Assembly: GCA_030345135.1 (NCBI GenBank)
Contig: CP128386.1
Span: 5,595,327-5,659,326, forward strand
Source: Chitinophagaceae bacterium DXS
Lineage (GTDB): Bacteria; Bacteroidota; Bacteroidia; Chitinophagales; Chitinophagaceae
Direction: 5' to 3'
Length of the DNA: 64,000 nt
Positions 9,549 to 18,240 of this stretch are shown piece by piece. Both the position numbers and the translations under genes were made by a program. Under the pieces are notes generated by a model. The model did not search any database. It was not told where the DNA came from and saw only the letters and a list, made by a program, of their open reading frames with translations. Every line of letters starts with the position of its first letter. Positions within the stretch are counted from its first letter, which is position 1.

Positions 9549-9690
9549 CAAATAACAGCAGCCAGCAGGGATTGGTTGCAAGTGCGGCCGGACGCTGGCA
9601 GCATCAGCGACAATTCGCTATACCAACTTTAATCCACGCAGACGGAATGCTAATGCCACACCTCAGCAAGCCCTATTCGTTAGAGGTGTG
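9549..9690 (+). repeat. attC-like recombination site, candidate 3
   Basis: AATAAC starts four bases after the upstream stop (R''-like). GGGATTGGTTGCAAGTGCGGC forms the 5' arm. The 3' arm contains GACGGAATGCTAATGCC, GCAAGCCC and CGTTAGAGG. The end is itself palindromic (GCCACACCTC ... GAGGTGTGGC, with GTTA inside). The whole aligns with the sites at 23.9 and 31.7 kb. Confidence 0.6.
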
Positions 9691-9739
9691 GCTTAAGATT
9701 AATTTAAGTAGATTTTTTTGTAGAATATAAATTGATACT

Positions 9740-10195
9740 ATGAAATTATTTCGATGTCTGTGTATGATGATTGGTTTTTCATTAATGAACTCTTGCATAG
9801 AATATCGTATTATTGATAAAGGATATTTAACTAATGATACAAAATACCTCTTTACCAAATTCGAATTTATTGGACGACATCGAACTGTATATACAGGTGC
9901 TATCAAGAGACAAGAAAAAATACAAGAAGAGATTATCTACTATACAGACAAGTCACTGCCCCCAATTAAAATTTTATTCAGTTATGATGATAGAAAGAAG
10001 ATTAATAAAAAAGAGTTCTTTGTTTCTGTAATTGATGCTCAACCAGAGTTTATGTTGACGGAAGAGGAAAGACAACTATTAAAAATAATGAACGAAAAGA
10101 AATTAGATGGAGATTATGAAAAATATCACTTGATTAGTGGATTTCGAAAATCTACAAACAATGATAATATTCCTGATGACTTGAAAAAAATATAA
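9740..10195 (+). CDS. Hypothetical lipoprotein
   Basis: A 151-residue protein with a lipoprotein signal: charged start, hydrophobic stretch and lipobox-like SLMNSC with Cys18 as the acylation site. The remainder is charged and ends in SGFRKSTNNDNIPDDLKKI. No family is recognised. It follows attC-like candidate 3 by about 50 bases. Confidence 0.6.
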   Translation: MKLFRCLCMMIGFSLMNSCIEYRIIDKGYLTNDTKYLFTKFEFIGRHRTVYTGAIKRQEKIQEEIIYYTDKSLPPIKILFSYDDRKKINKKEFFVSVIDAQPEFMLTEEERQLLKIMNEKKLDGDYEKYHLISGFRKSTNNDNIPDDLKKI

Positions 10196-10246
10196 TTCAC
10201 AATAATGGCGTCACTCTTAAAGTGACAATTAACCAAGACTAACTTT

Positions 10247-10753
10247 ATGAAAAACTCAAATCCCAAAGACGAAATATCTTTCGAGAATGCGCATCCGAAC
10301 GCGCAGAAGCTAATGCAAGACGATTTCTTTTATAGTCCAATAGAAGAAACGGCTCCCTTTGGCAGTGATGATGGTTGGGAGACCTTCTATGCTTTCAGGG
10401 ACTGGCTTCAGGTTAACAACAAACGGAATAAGGTTGATTTTATCAATGAGCAGATCGAATATTGGGGCTACCCGACCTTCAATCTTCAAAGCATTGACAT
10501 TGTTGAATTAGAAGGATACCTTAAAAACAGTGAGTTAGGGAGTCGTTTCATGTCAGGCATTGACCAAGCTATTGTAGCAACTGCTTTCGGGCAGCTTTAT
10601 TTACAAGGATTTATGGACTTAAATCTACGCTCACTTGCCATTACAGCTGTGAGAAGACAGTTATTACCCGATATTTTAAGCCTGTGGGAAGAACATAAGG
10701 ATAAACGGGAGACAAAGCTAAACAAGTTATTGGCTGTGCTAAGCCCAAGCTGA
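10247..10753 (+). CDS. YfeS-like hypothetical protein
   Basis: A 168-residue soluble protein. The N-terminus (SFENAHPNAQKLMQDDFFYS, then PFGSDDGWETF) recalls the enterobacterial YfeS family, in which HPNA and PFGSD motifs start a small uncharacterised domain. The C-terminal half is helical. The biochemical role is unknown, and the family call is from memory of its motifs. It is a single gene with no obvious partner. Confidence 0.55.
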   Translation: MKNSNPKDEISFENAHPNAQKLMQDDFFYSPIEETAPFGSDDGWETFYAFRDWLQVNNKRNKVDFINEQIEYWGYPTFNLQSIDIVELEGYLKNSELGSRFMSGIDQAIVATAFGQLYLQGFMDLNLRSLAITAVRRQLLPDILSLWEEHKDKRETKLNKLLAVLSPS

Positions 10754-11026
10754 TTAAGACGTATAACAGGATTTTGAAACAATGCATGCTAAGTGCGACC
10801 TTTAGGCTATAAGCTAATACTAATCACCAGGACAAGGCTAAGCTACTGAGCTCCGAATGCCTGCACTAACAGCAACACTTTCCAGTTGTAGACAATAATA
10901 ACGCAAACCCATTAAAACACAACCGGGCAAACAACAAAGGCTAAAGTTGCCATTCGATGTAAAAATGTTCTTACAAACTTATTTTTACTCTAAACACTGT
11001 ATATTTAACGCCAAATCTAATATCTT
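10754..11026. other. Intergenic region without recognised gene
   Basis: This 273-base gap contains no ORF of convincing length and no clear hairpin. It ends in an A/T-rich stretch upstream of the lipoprotein gene that probably carries its promoter. Confidence 0.4.
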
Positions 11027-12214
11027 ATGAGATCTGCATTTTTTACAACTGCATTTAAAGCACTAATGCTAGGCAGTGTACTGGTTATCGGTGGTTGTTC
11101 CAAAGAGGACGAAGTAAAAGACAACGACCCGATCAGTAGCCATTTCGGAGAATTTGTTGAAATTCCTGATTTTAATCAAAGCGCAAATATTTCTTCACAA
11201 CTACTTGCTACCGACAATGGACTATATATGACGGTTGGCAATAACAATGATGGTGACGATTGGATTTATCGGTACAATTTGGATCAGAACGACATTTTAA
11301 AGGGCACCTGGCAAAAAGTTCAGTACAATCCCACTCCTGACAATGATTATCTTGATAATAAAACGCCGCTACATTTCAAATCTGAATTGGTAAGCGAACA
11401 CGAAATCTTCATCACTCCCACTTTTTACGCCTTTGAAACACCTGTTTTCAAAACTGTAAACATGGCAAGTGGCAATATCGTTAGCCAGGTGAATGCTCCT
11501 ACTCACGATTTCGACCCCGCTGACATGCACAGTTATGGAACAATATTAAAAGATGATTTCGGACAGGATTGGGCAGTTTTTAGAGGAGGAACAGTTAGTA
11601 ATAACAATTTACATGTTGTAAAACTCAGGTATGGAAATCTTCCGTTTAATAAGGTATGTTCCATTACAGCTGAAGGCGAATTGCTTTATTCAACATCCGC
11701 ATCATCATCGAATCTGTATGCGCTCTCCTACCAGGAAAAGAAACTTTATATCATAAAAACCAATGGACAGGTAATCACAAAAGATTTAAGTCCTTATTAT
11801 AATAGTAGTTTGTCGATCTACGATTTTAAAAATAAATTCAGGTTTTCTAATACCGGGGTATATTTTCAATTTCAAAATAAAGTTTTAAAATTGGTTAATG
11901 ATGAAAACCTTACTTTATTTTATACGATTCAATATGTAGGTGGTGGCGAACAATTGGGCGATTTTTGCGTAGACAATGATTATCTTTTTGCTACAGACGG
12001 AACAAGAAAGGAATTAGCGGGTTCCTACAAAGAAGTTAATATAATTCCGCAACAACCAAATACATCAAATCAGGAAATTCTGCTTGACTATGTTGAAAAA
12101 ACAAACTTTTTCAAAACAGGATATCTTGAAACATCAACTGATCCCGACGATAACTACATTTACATCCTGGGAGTAAACGGTAAAATACTCGTAATATCTA
12201 AACATTATATTTAA
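11027..12214 (+). CDS. Lipoprotein, beta-rich, possible propeller
   Basis: A 395-residue protein with a lipoprotein signal ending in LVIGGC (Cys24), so it is probably anchored in the outer membrane. The mature protein is a run of beta strands with repeated GNNNDGDDWIYRYN- and DDNYIYILGVNGK-like blades, suggesting a propeller fold. The resemblance to DUF4374-type sequences is only loose. A strong hairpin follows the stop. Larger than its neighbours, it may be a resident gene rather than a cassette. Confidence 0.7.
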   Translation: MRSAFFTTAFKALMLGSVLVIGGCSKEDEVKDNDPISSHFGEFVEIPDFNQSANISSQLLATDNGLYMTVGNNNDGDDWIYRYNLDQNDILKGTWQKVQYNPTPDNDYLDNKTPLHFKSELVSEHEIFITPTFYAFETPVFKTVNMASGNIVSQVNAPTHDFDPADMHSYGTILKDDFGQDWAVFRGGTVSNNNLHVVKLRYGNLPFNKVCSITAEGELLYSTSASSSNLYALSYQEKKLYIIKTNGQVITKDLSPYYNSSLSIYDFKNKFRFSNTGVYFQFQNKVLKLVNDENLTLFYTIQYVGGGEQLGDFCVDNDYLFATDGTRKELAGSYKEVNIIPQQPNTSNQEILLDYVEKTNFFKTGYLETSTDPDDNYIYILGVNGKILVISKHYI

Positions 12215-12231
12215 TCATAACAACAGACTGA

Positions 12232-12281
12232 CAAAAGCTGACAGGCTAACGATCAACTTTCGTTATGCTTGTCAGCTTTTG
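12232..12281 (+). terminator. Rho-independent-like terminator
   Basis: CAAAAGCTGACA (12232-12243) pairs perfectly with TGTCAGCTTTTG (12270-12281), and the loop contains a second short stem (TAACG/CGTTA). A T-rich stretch follows. It lies 18 bases after the lipoprotein stop. Confidence 0.75.
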
Positions 12282-12463
12282 TTTTCAGCCTGACGATATA
12301 AGTTTGGCGGCATCACTAACATGCACGTTTAATTATAAATTTAGCAGCCGTTCATGCTGACAGGAAAATGGTATTATCAGTTCTTCGCTAAAATGAAACA
12401 ACTTCGGCCTTTAATCATCATTGCCTTTATTGAGGATTTTATTTATGGGAAAGCAAAGCTGCA

Positions 12464-12769
12464 ATGGAAGAGTTTATGAACTCTGACCTGTTAAAAGATG
12501 TGGTAAGCAGACCCTTTGTAAAAAATGTATCCTCAGCAGACTACGAAGTAAACGAAAAAGGCTTCTTTAATAACTCGCGGGCTAAAATAAAAGTAGTTTT
12601 TTACAAAATTGCGGATGCACTTCTACAAGGTATTCAAATGGGGCGGATTGAAGTAGATCAAACATTTGTGCTTCTATCAGCTATGAAGTATTGTGCTGAC
12701 GGATTTCTAATGCCACGCTTCAGCAATACCCACAGCGTTAACGGTCGTTATACCGGACGAGTCAATTAA
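12464..12769 (+). CDS. Doubtful small ORF running into an attC-like site
   Basis: A 101-residue reading frame with no recognised motif. Its last 40 or so codons coincide with an attC-like hairpin (12620-12745), so the real coding part, if any, is the first 55 residues. It is probably a degraded cassette gene. No ribosome-binding site is obvious. Confidence 0.25.
   Translation: MEEFMNSDLLKDVVSRPFVKNVSSADYEVNEKGFFNNSRAKIKVVFYKIADALLQGIQMGRIEVDQTFVLLSAMKYCADGFLMPRFSNTHSVNGRYTGRVN
12620..12745 (+). repeat. attC-like recombination site, candidate 4
   Basis: GGTATTCAAATGGGGCGG (5' arm) faces GCCACGCTTCAGCAATACCC (3' arm), and the conserved block GCTGACGGATTTCTAATGCC precedes the 3' arm. The core CAGCGTTAACGG carries the GTTA expected of R'. 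The spacing from AATACCC to GTTA is six bases. Confidence 0.5.
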
Positions 12770-12924
12770 TCCTGAGAATCTAACAATTCAAATTCTGCTT
12801 GTAAACAGGTTTTACAAGATAGAGACCTTTAGTTCTGAATTTTTTAAAAAAACACTAAATATTTATTGTTTATCAATAAATATTTATTACATTTATAGTG
12901 TTTTTAAAAATTCACAAACTCATT

Positions 12925-13404
12925 ATGAAAAGAAGTTCAACAATATTTCTTCAGGCCGTCGTCGTGCTTATTGGCATTATAGCACTTGTCATTATGATTC
13001 GGCTTCCCCTGACCGAGGGAAGAGCCAAAAATCTTGACCTGGTCGGCATTTACGCTGACCCATTCATTTTGTACGGATACGCAGCGTCAGTCGCTTTTTT
13101 TGTTGCGCTGTACAAGGCGTTCAGATTACTTGGCTACATCGGGCAAAATAAAGTGTTCTCAGCCAGCTCTGTTAACGCCTTAAAAAGCATAAAGTATTGT
13201 GCCATCGTACTAAGTATTTTAATTGTACTGGCAGGAGTTTATATAAGGATCTTTCATAGTAAAGAAGACGACCCTGCGGGTTTTCTTGCCATTTGCATCC
13301 TCACGACTTTTGTTTCTATCGTAGTTGCGACCGCTGCGGCAATATTTGAAAAGATCCTGCAAAACGCCGTGAATATTAAATCTGAAAATGACCTGACAAT
13401 TTAA
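12925..13404 (+). CDS. DUF2975 family membrane protein
   Basis: A 159-residue protein with four hydrophobic segments in the arrangement typical of DUF2975 proteins. The ATG at 12925 (MKRSSTIF) is preferred to the in-frame ATG at 12898, which would start inside an A/T-rich promoter-like stretch. Such proteins are commonly encoded directly upstream of a small XRE regulator, and that is the arrangement here, with three bases between the genes. The biochemical role is unknown; a regulated membrane effector is the usual guess. Confidence 0.8.
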   Translation: MKRSSTIFLQAVVVLIGIIALVIMIRLPLTEGRAKNLDLVGIYADPFILYGYAASVAFFVALYKAFRLLGYIGQNKVFSASSVNALKSIKYCAIVLSILIVLAGVYIRIFHSKEDDPAGFLAICILTTFVSIVVATAAAIFEKILQNAVNIKSENDLTI

Positions 13405-13407
13405 GCT

Positions 13408-13635
13408 ATGGCAATTATTGTAAACTTAGACGTGATGATGGCAAAGCGAAAAATCTCTCTTAATGAACTTTCTGAAAGAGTTGATCTGACATTATCTAAC
13501 CTTTCTATCTTAAAGACCGGGAAGGCAAAAGCAATCCGTTTCAGCACTTTAGAAGCTATCTGTAAAGCATTGGACTGCCAGCCGGGTGACATCCTGGAAT
13601 ATGTAAGTGACAAAAAAGGAACTACGAACCGCTGA
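13408..13635 (+). CDS. Small XRE/YozG-like transcriptional regulator
   Basis: A 75-residue protein that is almost entirely a Cro/C1-type helix-turn-helix (MAKRKISLNELSERVDLT, SNLSILKTGKAKAIRFSTLE, ICKALDCQPGDILEY). This single-domain type usually pairs with a DUF2975 membrane protein, which is encoded three bases upstream. It probably autoregulates the pair through the A/T-rich region near 12840-12900. Confidence 0.88.
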   Translation: MAIIVNLDVMMAKRKISLNELSERVDLTLSNLSILKTGKAKAIRFSTLEAICKALDCQPGDILEYVSDKKGTTNR

Positions 13636-13650
13636 CAAGACATTGTCGCA

Positions 13651-14229
13651 ATGCAAATGACTTCAGAACAAATAGACTATATGACACAAAGCGGAATGCT
13701 TTTCCTTGACAAAAAGCGAAGAAAAAGCCATTTCGACGCAGCCAATACCATAAAGCTGACAGCTCTTATTCCTGCTGTTTTATTTCTTGTTTTTATTCTC
13801 AAAGGCGGCATAACCCGGCTGGGCACATTGGTAATTGTATGTACAGTTATGACACTATCTTTTTTGTTAGCGAGCTATCTTATATATTGGCGCCAACAAA
13901 CTAAACTAAAACTTATTTCTTTTGATACAAGCATGTCGCAGAGTGACAACTATGCGTTTGTAAAGAAGACACTCTACGCATTGCAGTGGACAATGGCTCA
14001 AGACACTTCCAACTTCATTGAAGCCTACAATCCTCATCGAGATATAAGAACTTGGGGAAACGAAATGGTTTCAGTTGTGATATTGGACAGTCAGATTTTA
14101 CTTAACAGCATTTGCAATTTGGACGCCATGAATCAAATTATGTTCACATTCGGAAAGAATAGGCAAAACGTAAACAAGTTTATAGAAACGTTTGGGCTCA
14201 TTACTCAGAACACAGGTTTTCGCCGCTGA
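13651..14229 (+). CDS. Membrane hypothetical protein
   Basis: A 192-residue protein with two adjacent transmembrane helices (about 33-50 and 55-75) and a soluble C-terminal domain with WTMAQDTSNFIEAYNPH. It lies 15 bases after the XRE gene and could be transcribed with it. The family is not recognised. Confidence 0.6.
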   Translation: MQMTSEQIDYMTQSGMLFLDKKRRKSHFDAANTIKLTALIPAVLFLVFILKGGITRLGTLVIVCTVMTLSFLLASYLIYWRQQTKLKLISFDTSMSQSDNYAFVKKTLYALQWTMAQDTSNFIEAYNPHRDIRTWGNEMVSVVILDSQILLNSICNLDAMNQIMFTFGKNRQNVNKFIETFGLITQNTGFRR

Positions 14230-14241
14230 AAAGCGAAAAAA

Positions 14242-14400
14242 TTAAATAGCAACAATTTCCGACAACGAAACTTCAAGGGCCTTCGCAATCTCGAACAAGG
14301 ATAATATAGTCGGATTGACTTTTAGATTTTCATTATGACAATGGAAAAAGAAAGTCGAATACCACCACATCTCCAATGCTTCAACGTACCTTAGAAAAAT
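14242..14400 (-). pseudogene. Remnant of an XRE-type regulator
   Basis: On the minus strand, a reading frame ending at 14242 encodes KVNPTILSLFEIAKALEVSL and ends EIVAI, the unmistakable C-terminal half of a Cro/C1 helix-turn-helix domain. The residues before it (YSTFFFHCHNENL) do not form the expected first helices, so only a 3' fragment of a regulator gene survives, in reverse orientation to its neighbours. Confidence 0.6.
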
Positions 14401-14409
14401 TATGTAGTA

Positions 14410-14664
14410 ATGGCAAAAAGTACTTCAGTTTTATTAGGAGATCACTTTGACAAATTCATTAACGCTCAAATACAAAGCGGACGCTTCTCATCTGCCAGCG
14501 AGGTTATGAGGGCTGCTTTGCGACTTTTGGAGCAGGAAGAAAATCAAAAGAACGAACTCATAAAAGAACTCAGGAAAGGAGAAAAATCCGGGTTTGTAGA
14601 GAAATTTGACCGTAAAAAATTCGGCAAAAATATGCACGGCAAATATTTGACCAATGAGTTATAA
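14410..14664 (+). CDS. ParD-like antitoxin
   Basis: An 84-residue CopG/ParD-type ribbon-helix-helix antitoxin. The N-terminal strand TSVLLGDHFDKFINAQIQSG and the helix SASEVMRAALRLLEQEE match ParD, and the charged C-terminal tail is the part that normally wraps the toxin. Its stop overlaps the parE start by 11 bases. It is expected to bind its own promoter, alone or with toxin. Confidence 0.9.
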   Translation: MAKSTSVLLGDHFDKFINAQIQSGRFSSASEVMRAALRLLEQEENQKNELIKELRKGEKSGFVEKFDRKKFGKNMHGKYLTNEL

Positions 14665-14952
14665 AATTACGGTCAAAGCATCGGAGGACATTGAAAATAT
14701 TTGGCTTACACTTTTGAGAATTGGTCAGTAGAGCAGGCTGACAGATACATTAATTTAATTCTTGACGAAATTGAATATTTAGCCGACAATCCTGCATCGG
14801 GAAAGGATTTCAGTCACATCCGGAAAAACTATCGTTGTTCCCAGGTAAAGTCGCATCTAATTTTTTACCGAATCGTTGACAAGCAGAATGACATTGAAGT
14901 GATACGAGTTTTACATCAAAGAATGGACATTGAGAATCGTTTAAATGAGTAA
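14654..14952 (+). pseudogene. ParE-like toxin with frameshift
   Basis: An ATG at 14654 begins a ParE N-terminus (MSYKITVKASEDIENIWL). The conserved continuation YTFENWSVEQADRYINLIL ... LADNPASGKDF ... SHLIFYRIVDKQNDIEVIRVL ... LHQRMD is in another frame. Restoring one base near 14706 (CTTAC to CTTTAC) would join them as IWLYTFENW, exactly the family consensus. ParE toxins poison DNA gyrase. Here the toxin is probably dead while the antitoxin is intact, unless the missing base is a sequencing error. Confidence 0.8.
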
Positions 14953-14955
14953 AAT

Positions 14956-15018
14956 CTGGCAGCATACAACATCGGTTTGCCTGATGATATATATCATCAA
15001 TAAATTACTTTTGCAATC
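14956..15018 (+). repeat. 5' end of an attC-like site, interrupted
   Basis: Immediately after the parE stop, GCATACAAC, a three-base gap and GGTTTGCCTGATG reproduce the R''-spacer-L'' start of the attC-like sites. No matching 3' arm follows. Instead a terminal-inverted-repeat element begins at 15021. Confidence 0.45.
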
Positions 15019-15020
15019 TA

Positions 15021-15252
15021 ATGCCGTTTAGTTAAGCAGGCATCGTCAACTTTGGGAGATGTCTCCTATCGTCGACATGACGATCCGGCCTTATCAGAAA
15101 AAGTAATCACAACAGCACTGGTAACAAGTACATGATAATGTTCAAGTCTTGAACCGCATCGTCACCTCGACGACAGGAGAGGTCTCCCGAATATTGATCT
15201 GATCGTGTACTTTATGCGTGTTAAATACTACAAACTGTTAACTAAACGGCAT
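15021..15252. mobile_element. MITE-like element, family A, complete copy
   Basis: Perfect 15-bp terminal inverted repeats ATGCCGTTTAGTTAA (15021-15035) and TTAACTAAACGGCAT (15238-15252) bound a 232-bp element with no ORF. TTTGCAATC occurs on both sides (15010-15018 and 15257-15265), possibly a target duplication. Inside are two palindromic words, GGGAGATGTCTCCTATCG and CGACAGGAGAGGTCTCCCG, also found at 20.9-21.4 and 50.5-50.8 kb. A second, inverted copy occupies 20915-21380. Confidence 0.75.
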
Positions 15253-15358
15253 CACATTTGCAATCCAAAATTTTAATTACGTAGAGACATAATCCTTTCA
15301 ACGCTAAGTACGAAGAGGATTTAAAAGTAGTAAGTGCCTGATTTAATGAACTATAGCA

Positions 15359-16471
15359 ATGGACAATAACAAACTTGGCACAAAGCCGCATTATCAAATT
15401 TTAGATGGACTTCGGGGTGTTGCAGCTATTATCGTGGTATTCTTTCACCTTGCTGAGCCGCTTTCCAGCAGCCACCTCAACAATGTTGTAAACCATGGTT
15501 ACCTGGCAGTTGATTTTTTCTTTCTCCTCTCCGGCTTTGTAATTGGCTATGCGTATGATGACAGATGGAACAAATTAACCTTCAGTACTTTTCTTCGCCG
15601 CCGGTTCGAGCGATTGCAACCACTTGTTGTATTGGGCATGACGCTCGGCGCTGTAGGTTTTTACTTTACCGATTCAACTATATGGCCGCACATTCATTCA
15701 GTTCCTGTATGGAAGCTGATCGTAGTTATGCTGATAGGTTATACGCTTATTCCCATCCCGCTTTCTATGGATATACGTGGCTGGGAAGAAATGCATCCGC
15801 TCAACAGTGTTGGCTGGTCATTATTTTTCGAGTATATCGCCAATATTCTTTACGCGCTCGGGCTAAGGAAACTGTCTAACAAAGCTTTGGCTTGTTTTGT
15901 AGTACTGGCAGGTGCAGTGCTTTTGCATTTTGCCGTTACTAACCCTAACGGAGACGTTACTGGCGGCTGGACGCTTAATGCCGAACATATGCGCGTTGGA
16001 ATAACGCGTACAATATTTCCATTTTTTGCCGGTCTGCTTTTATCGCGGGTGGCCCGGCCGGTCTACATCAAAAATGCGTTCTTATGGTGTAGCGTGCTGC
16101 TTGCGGCTGTTTTGTTGATGCCAAGAATAGGCGGTGCAGAACATCTCTGGTTGAATGGTTTGTACGAAGCTCTTTGCATCATTATTGTCTTTCCCGTAAT
16201 TGTATATATTGGTGCCAGTGGTGTGATGCATAGTCAAAGGGAAGATAAAATTTGTACGTTCCTCGGCAGGCTCTCCTACCCCCTATACATGACGCATTAT
16301 GTGCTTGTCTATTTTTATGTGGCATGGCTAAGTAATCACGGTGGCATTACATTATGGCAGGCCTGGCCATATGCACTACTCACATTTTCAGGAACTATCG
16401 TGTTGGCTTATGCAAGTTTAAAGCTGTACGATGAGCCGGCAAGAGCATGGTTGCGAAAAAAGCTGAAGTAA
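15359..16471 (+). CDS. Acyltransferase family 3 (OafA/YrhL-like) membrane protein
   Basis: A 370-residue multi-pass membrane acyltransferase. The N-terminus (YQILDGLRGVAAIIVVFFHL, with the catalytic His in FFHL) and VDFFFLLSGFVIGYAY are the family signatures, and about ten hydrophobic segments follow. Such enzymes O-acylate surface sugars or other envelope acceptors. There is no neighbouring polysaccharide locus, so the acceptor is unknown. Confidence 0.88.
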   Translation: MDNNKLGTKPHYQILDGLRGVAAIIVVFFHLAEPLSSSHLNNVVNHGYLAVDFFFLLSGFVIGYAYDDRWNKLTFSTFLRRRFERLQPLVVLGMTLGAVGFYFTDSTIWPHIHSVPVWKLIVVMLIGYTLIPIPLSMDIRGWEEMHPLNSVGWSLFFEYIANILYALGLRKLSNKALACFVVLAGAVLLHFAVTNPNGDVTGGWTLNAEHMRVGITRTIFPFFAGLLLSRVARPVYIKNAFLWCSVLLAAVLLMPRIGGAEHLWLNGLYEALCIIIVFPVIVYIGASGVMHSQREDKICTFLGRLSYPLYMTHYVLVYFYVAWLSNHGGITLWQAWPYALLTFSGTIVLAYASLKLYDEPARAWLRKKLK

Positions 16472-16622
16472 CGAATAGGGTAAGAATATTATTTACTTTT
16501 TCCGGTCGCGTTCACCTCTGTCTTTGAGGATATTAGCATAGCTGTGAGTTAAATGGATTCGGAGAATCATTATATTTCTACTAACTTACTGGTGAATCAA
16601 ACCATATTTAAACCCAATTTTT

Positions 16623-17057
16623 ATGGCAACCAAAATAAATTTCTTTCTGCTCACCTTCGCCCTTACCGCTTTGATAAGTTGCAAAACCAGCCAACAGAAA
16701 CAGTCATCTACATCCGAAATTGGAATGTTTAAAGTGGAAATACTTTATCCGGGCGGGGAAGATAAAACCTTTGACATGGACTATTATGAAAAAAAACACA
16801 TGCCAATGGTAGCCGGATTTTTAGGCAAAAATTTAAAATTTTATGAAATTGATAAGGGCATAGCTGGCAGAGCACCAAATGACAAAGCACCATTTGTGGC
16901 TGTAGGTTATTTCTACATTACCGATGTTGCTGAATATAATAAAGCAATAGCCCAAAACAGGGACGCAGTAATCAGCGACATTAAAAATTATACGAACATT
17001 CAGCCTGTTATACAAATTAGCGAAATTAAACAGGTCGAACACCCTGCCGCAAAGTAA
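16623..17057 (+). CDS. EthD-family lipoprotein
   Basis: A 144-residue protein with a lipoprotein signal (lipobox ALISC, Cys20) followed by an EthD/dimeric alpha-beta-barrel domain: FKVEILYPGGEDKTFDMDYY, KKHMPMVAGFLG and AVGYFYITDVAEYNKAI. EthD proteins are small ferredoxin-like-fold proteins, often next to degradative enzymes. Here it stands alone, followed by an attC-like site. Confidence 0.8.
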   Translation: MATKINFFLLTFALTALISCKTSQQKQSSTSEIGMFKVEILYPGGEDKTFDMDYYEKKHMPMVAGFLGKNLKFYEIDKGIAGRAPNDKAPFVAVGYFYITDVAEYNKAIAQNRDAVISDIKNYTNIQPVIQISEIKQVEHPAAK

Positions 17058-17069
17058 AAAATCAATTTG

Positions 17070-17280
17070 CATGAAAATAAACTGCCACCACATGAGGTTT
17101 TCTGCTATGGTGGCTGAATAATATGCACGCGTCATCCATTAACTTGTCGGTGCAATCCAGACCAGGTTCATCGACAGAATACAATATCCACGGCATCAGC
17201 TTTACTCAGTAACGGATCAGGCTAATCACCAAATACGCGCACAGCAGAAAGCCCTGACCGCTAGCAGAAACCTCTTACAA
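17070..17280 (+). repeat. attC-like recombination site, candidate 5
   Basis: The 5' arm GAGGTTTTCTGCTATGGTGGC (17094-17114) pairs with the 3' arm GCGCACAGCAGAAAGCCC (17237-17254). GACAGAATACAATATCC precedes the 3' arm and CCGCTAGCAG follows it where other sites have CGTTAGC. It starts just after the EthD stop and ends 11 bases before the next start. Confidence 0.6.
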
Positions 17281-17290
17281 TTATTAGCAC

Positions 17291-17983
17291 ATGAATCATC
17301 TATTATCAAATTACCGCATCTGCCTATTCTTACTAGTCTTCACATATAAGATGAACGTATTACAGGCCCAGGTGCCTGTACATGAAGAACCAAGGCACCA
17401 CCTGGTTTTTCAAAATACAGAAATACGAATGCTGAATGTCCTCATACCTCCGGGTGACACATCTCAATACCATATTCACAAAACGCCATCTGTATTTATC
17501 TTTTTTACAAGTACCAACACCGGCTCGCAATTGCAAGGAAAGACAGCTACTTCCGGTAAATCTGCCGCGGGCCGGATCCTGTTTGAAAATCTCGCGTCAC
17601 CTAATATCCGTGTTCACCGTGTCTGGAATGCTGACAAAGACACCTTTCATGTTATGGACGTAGAGGTATTGTCTAAAGACACTGGCTTTCTTCAGCAACC
17701 TTTGTCTTTGCCTGACTTGAAATTAGAGATTGATACAGCATGGATAAGGGCATACCGGCTTTCAATGTCAACGGGAAAGGAATTCATACTTAAGAATAAA
17801 GCTCAATCTTTCATTTTAGTGTCTCTTAATAACGCTGAAATGCAAACTGAACAAAATGGAAGATTTGAGAGACAAACTGCACAACCAGGAACCTTTTTTG
17901 AAATTAAAAGAAGACACTCATTTTCAATTAAAAACACTACGAATGATACGGTTGAGTTCTTTTTGCTTGAATTACCGGAATAA
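17291..17983 (+). CDS. Secreted double-cupin-like protein
   Basis: A 230-residue protein with an N-terminal signal peptide (cleavage near VLQAQ). The first half has cupin features (RMLNVLIPPGDTSQYHIHKT with the HxH metal motif) and the second half repeats the fold (PGTFFEIKRRHSFSIKNTTND). Cupins bind metals or small molecules. The substrate is unknown. Confidence 0.7.
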   Translation: MNHLLSNYRICLFLLVFTYKMNVLQAQVPVHEEPRHHLVFQNTEIRMLNVLIPPGDTSQYHIHKTPSVFIFFTSTNTGSQLQGKTATSGKSAAGRILFENLASPNIRVHRVWNADKDTFHVMDVEVLSKDTGFLQQPLSLPDLKLEIDTAWIRAYRLSMSTGKEFILKNKAQSFILVSLNNAEMQTEQNGRFERQTAQPGTFFEIKRRHSFSIKNTTNDTVEFFLLELPE

Positions 17984-18240
17984 TAATTCTGTGACGGAAT
18001 GTTGGTACCGACGAAACCGCAAATTCGCAAAGCTTTTGCACCCGTAATTGCACTTTATTATGAAAAATCGCAAACAAATTAATGGTTAATAAAATGCCTG
18101 CAGATCACGAAAAGTTTACTGCAATGCTGGCGAACCAGGTAACCAGCGGCACTCGTGTTGCATTTCTCACCAGGCAATAGTAATTTGGACATAAACGCTG
18201 GCAAGCTTACCTGGCTAAGAAACCAGTAAATTGTATTCTC

